In this document: positions 13,980-14,609 of the stretch, piece after piece
Position numbering within the stretch: position 1 is the stretch's first letter
Layout: every line of letters begins with the position of its first letter
Assembly (NCBI GenBank): GCA_021107345.1
Contig: JAIOSX010000238.1
Location: forward strand, 1-14,609
Direction of reading: 5' to 3'
Source of the DNA: Candidatus Aegiribacteria sp.
GTDB lineage: Bacteria; Fermentibacterota; Fermentibacteria; Fermentibacterales; Fermentibacteraceae
DNA length: 14,609 nt
Notes under the pieces: generated by a model
Told to the model about the DNA's origin: nothing
What the model saw: only the letters and a program-made list of their open reading frames with translations
Database searches by the model: none
Translations under genes and position numbers: made by a program

Positions 13980-14183
13980 CCCGTTCTATTAAGTATGCTA
14001 ATATTCAAGGCCCGCTCCTTTTGAGCCAGAGGAAATGACGGAAACGTATCAGCGGTTGCACGAACTGATAATTCCCTGTGTAATCGGTGAAGAGGGAGAG
14101 ATCGATTCTCATACTCTTTCAAATTCAGCAGAGGATTTTTAAAGGTCACTGGAGTTGCATGAGTATAGTTTTCTTTTGTCATG

Positions 14184-14213
14184 TTGACGTTGGAGAGATT
14201 CGGGCAGTATGGT
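14184..14213 (+). promoter_or_regulatory. Possible promoter of the S9 peptidase gene
   Basis: TTGACG (14184-14189), an 18-bp spacer, then TATGGT (14208-14213). It is about 62 bp before the start codon. The -35 is good (five of six), the -10 moderate (four of six). Confidence 0.4.
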
Positions 14214-14275
14214 CAGTTTCAGACAGGAGGAAAATTACCGGAAATCGAGTCAGCACTGGAATATGGAGGTCAGCA

Positions 14276-14609
14276 GTGAAAAGAAGCTTCATGACATTAA
14301 CAGGTTTGCTTACAATCACTTTGGGTGCTTTTATTTTAGTACCGGGTGCAGTGGCGTCCGATGCTGGTATGGAGTCGGTAATTGAGTGGCAGTCACCTCC
14401 TGAAGATTTACTTGATGTGCTGTATGCATCGCAGCTTCCCTGGGTGTGGACCGCTCCAACAGGGGAATACCTGCTTCTGGCAGATGCTGCGCTTTATCCC
14501 TCTCTGGCTGAGCTTGCTGCTCCTATGTATAAGCTGGCCGGAATACGGGTTAACCCTGCGCTGAACTGCGTACATGGTCGTCACGGAGGTACTTCTCCGC
14601 GCCTGGTGC
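14276..14609 (+). CDS. Secreted S9 (prolyl oligopeptidase-type) peptidase, 5' end
   Basis: The gene runs out of the window; 111 codons are present. The start is GTG 14276 with GGAGGT at 14265-14270, an ideal distance. A later in-frame ATG (14291) would cut the signal peptide short. Residues 1-27 are a signal peptide (hydrophobic core, cleavage after VPGAVA). The mature start WQSPPEDLLDVLYASQLPWVW, then PTGEYLLLADAALYPSLAEL, APMYKLAGIRVNP and HGGTSPRL, matches the opening of secreted S9 peptidases ('PP..I...L.AP..P', 'P...ELA.P...LAG.RINP'). This is the first blade region of the beta-propeller. The catalytic Ser-Asp-His are beyond the window, so activity is inferred. Confidence 0.65.
   Translation, partial: MKRSFMTLTGLLTITLGAFILVPGAVASDAGMESVIEWQSPPEDLLDVLYASQLPWVWTAPTGEYLLLADAALYPSLAELAAPMYKLAGIRVNPALNCVHGRHGGTSPRLV

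Larger units (their letters stand above)
13944..14275. other. 332-bp intergenic stretch
   Basis: It holds the hairpin at 13961-13979, a short inverted pair tatcag/ctgata near 14047-14070, and the possible promoter at 14184-14213. An open frame on the minus strand (13970-14182, 70 aa) has no ribosome-binding site and no recognisable sequence, and is not called a gene. No RNA gene or repeat family is recognised. Confidence 0.6.

Noticed and set aside
13970..14182. 70-aa minus-strand ORF in the 332-bp gap
   Set aside because: No Shine-Dalgarno, no recognisable motif, and it begins inside the possible leader of the S9 gene and ends at the hairpin after the kinase.
1..14609. CRISPR array, tRNA, rRNA, phage or toxin-antitoxin modules
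   Set aside because: No repeat-spacer periodicity, cloverleaf, rRNA stretch or paired small toxin/antitoxin ORFs were seen in the intergenic regions.

Overview
The window looks like the chromosome of an uncultured Gram-negative bacterium of roughly 50% G+C. The evidence for a Gram-negative envelope is an outer-membrane beta-barrel end, a lipoprotein whose +2 residue is not Asp, a Spy/CpxP-type periplasmic protein and many signal peptides. The mix of protein types (VanW, a FIST/GAF/PAS hybrid kinase, an S9 peptidase opening on PSLAELAAPM..LAGIRVNP, and hypotheticals of a WHF..DGSGPN.GSVNAPG type) suggests a deep-branching lineage such as an FCB-group candidate phylum. That placement is inference only. 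Non-AUG starts are frequent: GTG or TTG is likely or certain in about six of fourteen genes.

Layout. 1-426: the 3' end of a beta-barrel gene, FadL-like. 427-659: a 73-bp near-perfect palindrome of REP/RAYT or MITE type, then a leader with short direct repeats. 660-2109: a lipoprotein gene and a Spy/CpxP-like gene, closed by a rho-independent terminator at 2160-2207. 2345-5122: a small hypothetical protein, formate-tetrahydrofolate ligase (fhs) and a VanW-family protein, all on the plus strand and closely spaced. 5127-6107 (minus): GDP-mannose 4,6-dehydratase (gmd), convergent with vanW. 6315-9052 (plus): a secreted conserved hypothetical, a two-TM membrane protein that may be leaderless, a SAM methyltransferase, and a GT2 glycosyltransferase overlapping the methyltransferase. 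9056-9784 (minus): a TSUP/TauE-SafE permease, convergent with the glycosyltransferase. 9785-10035: a divergent regulatory region. 10036-13943 (plus): a FIST sensor protein and a GAF-GAF-PAS hybrid histidine kinase, forming one sensory unit. 13944-14275: a hairpin and a possible promoter. 14276-14609: the 5' end of a secreted S9 peptidase.

How the genes fit together. fhs points to folate one-carbon metabolism, either Wood-Ljungdahl or formate assimilation. gmd plus the GT2 glycosyltransferase could contribute to surface glycan, although no GDP-fucose or GDP-rhamnose synthase is adjacent. The FIST protein is most simply read as the ligand-binding partner of the kinase behind it. I see no complete mobile element, CRISPR array, phage or toxin-antitoxin locus. 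The most notable items are regulatory or structural: the palindrome, the promoter/hairpin in front of FIST, the possible leaderless gene at 6989, and the missing conventional start of the kinase.
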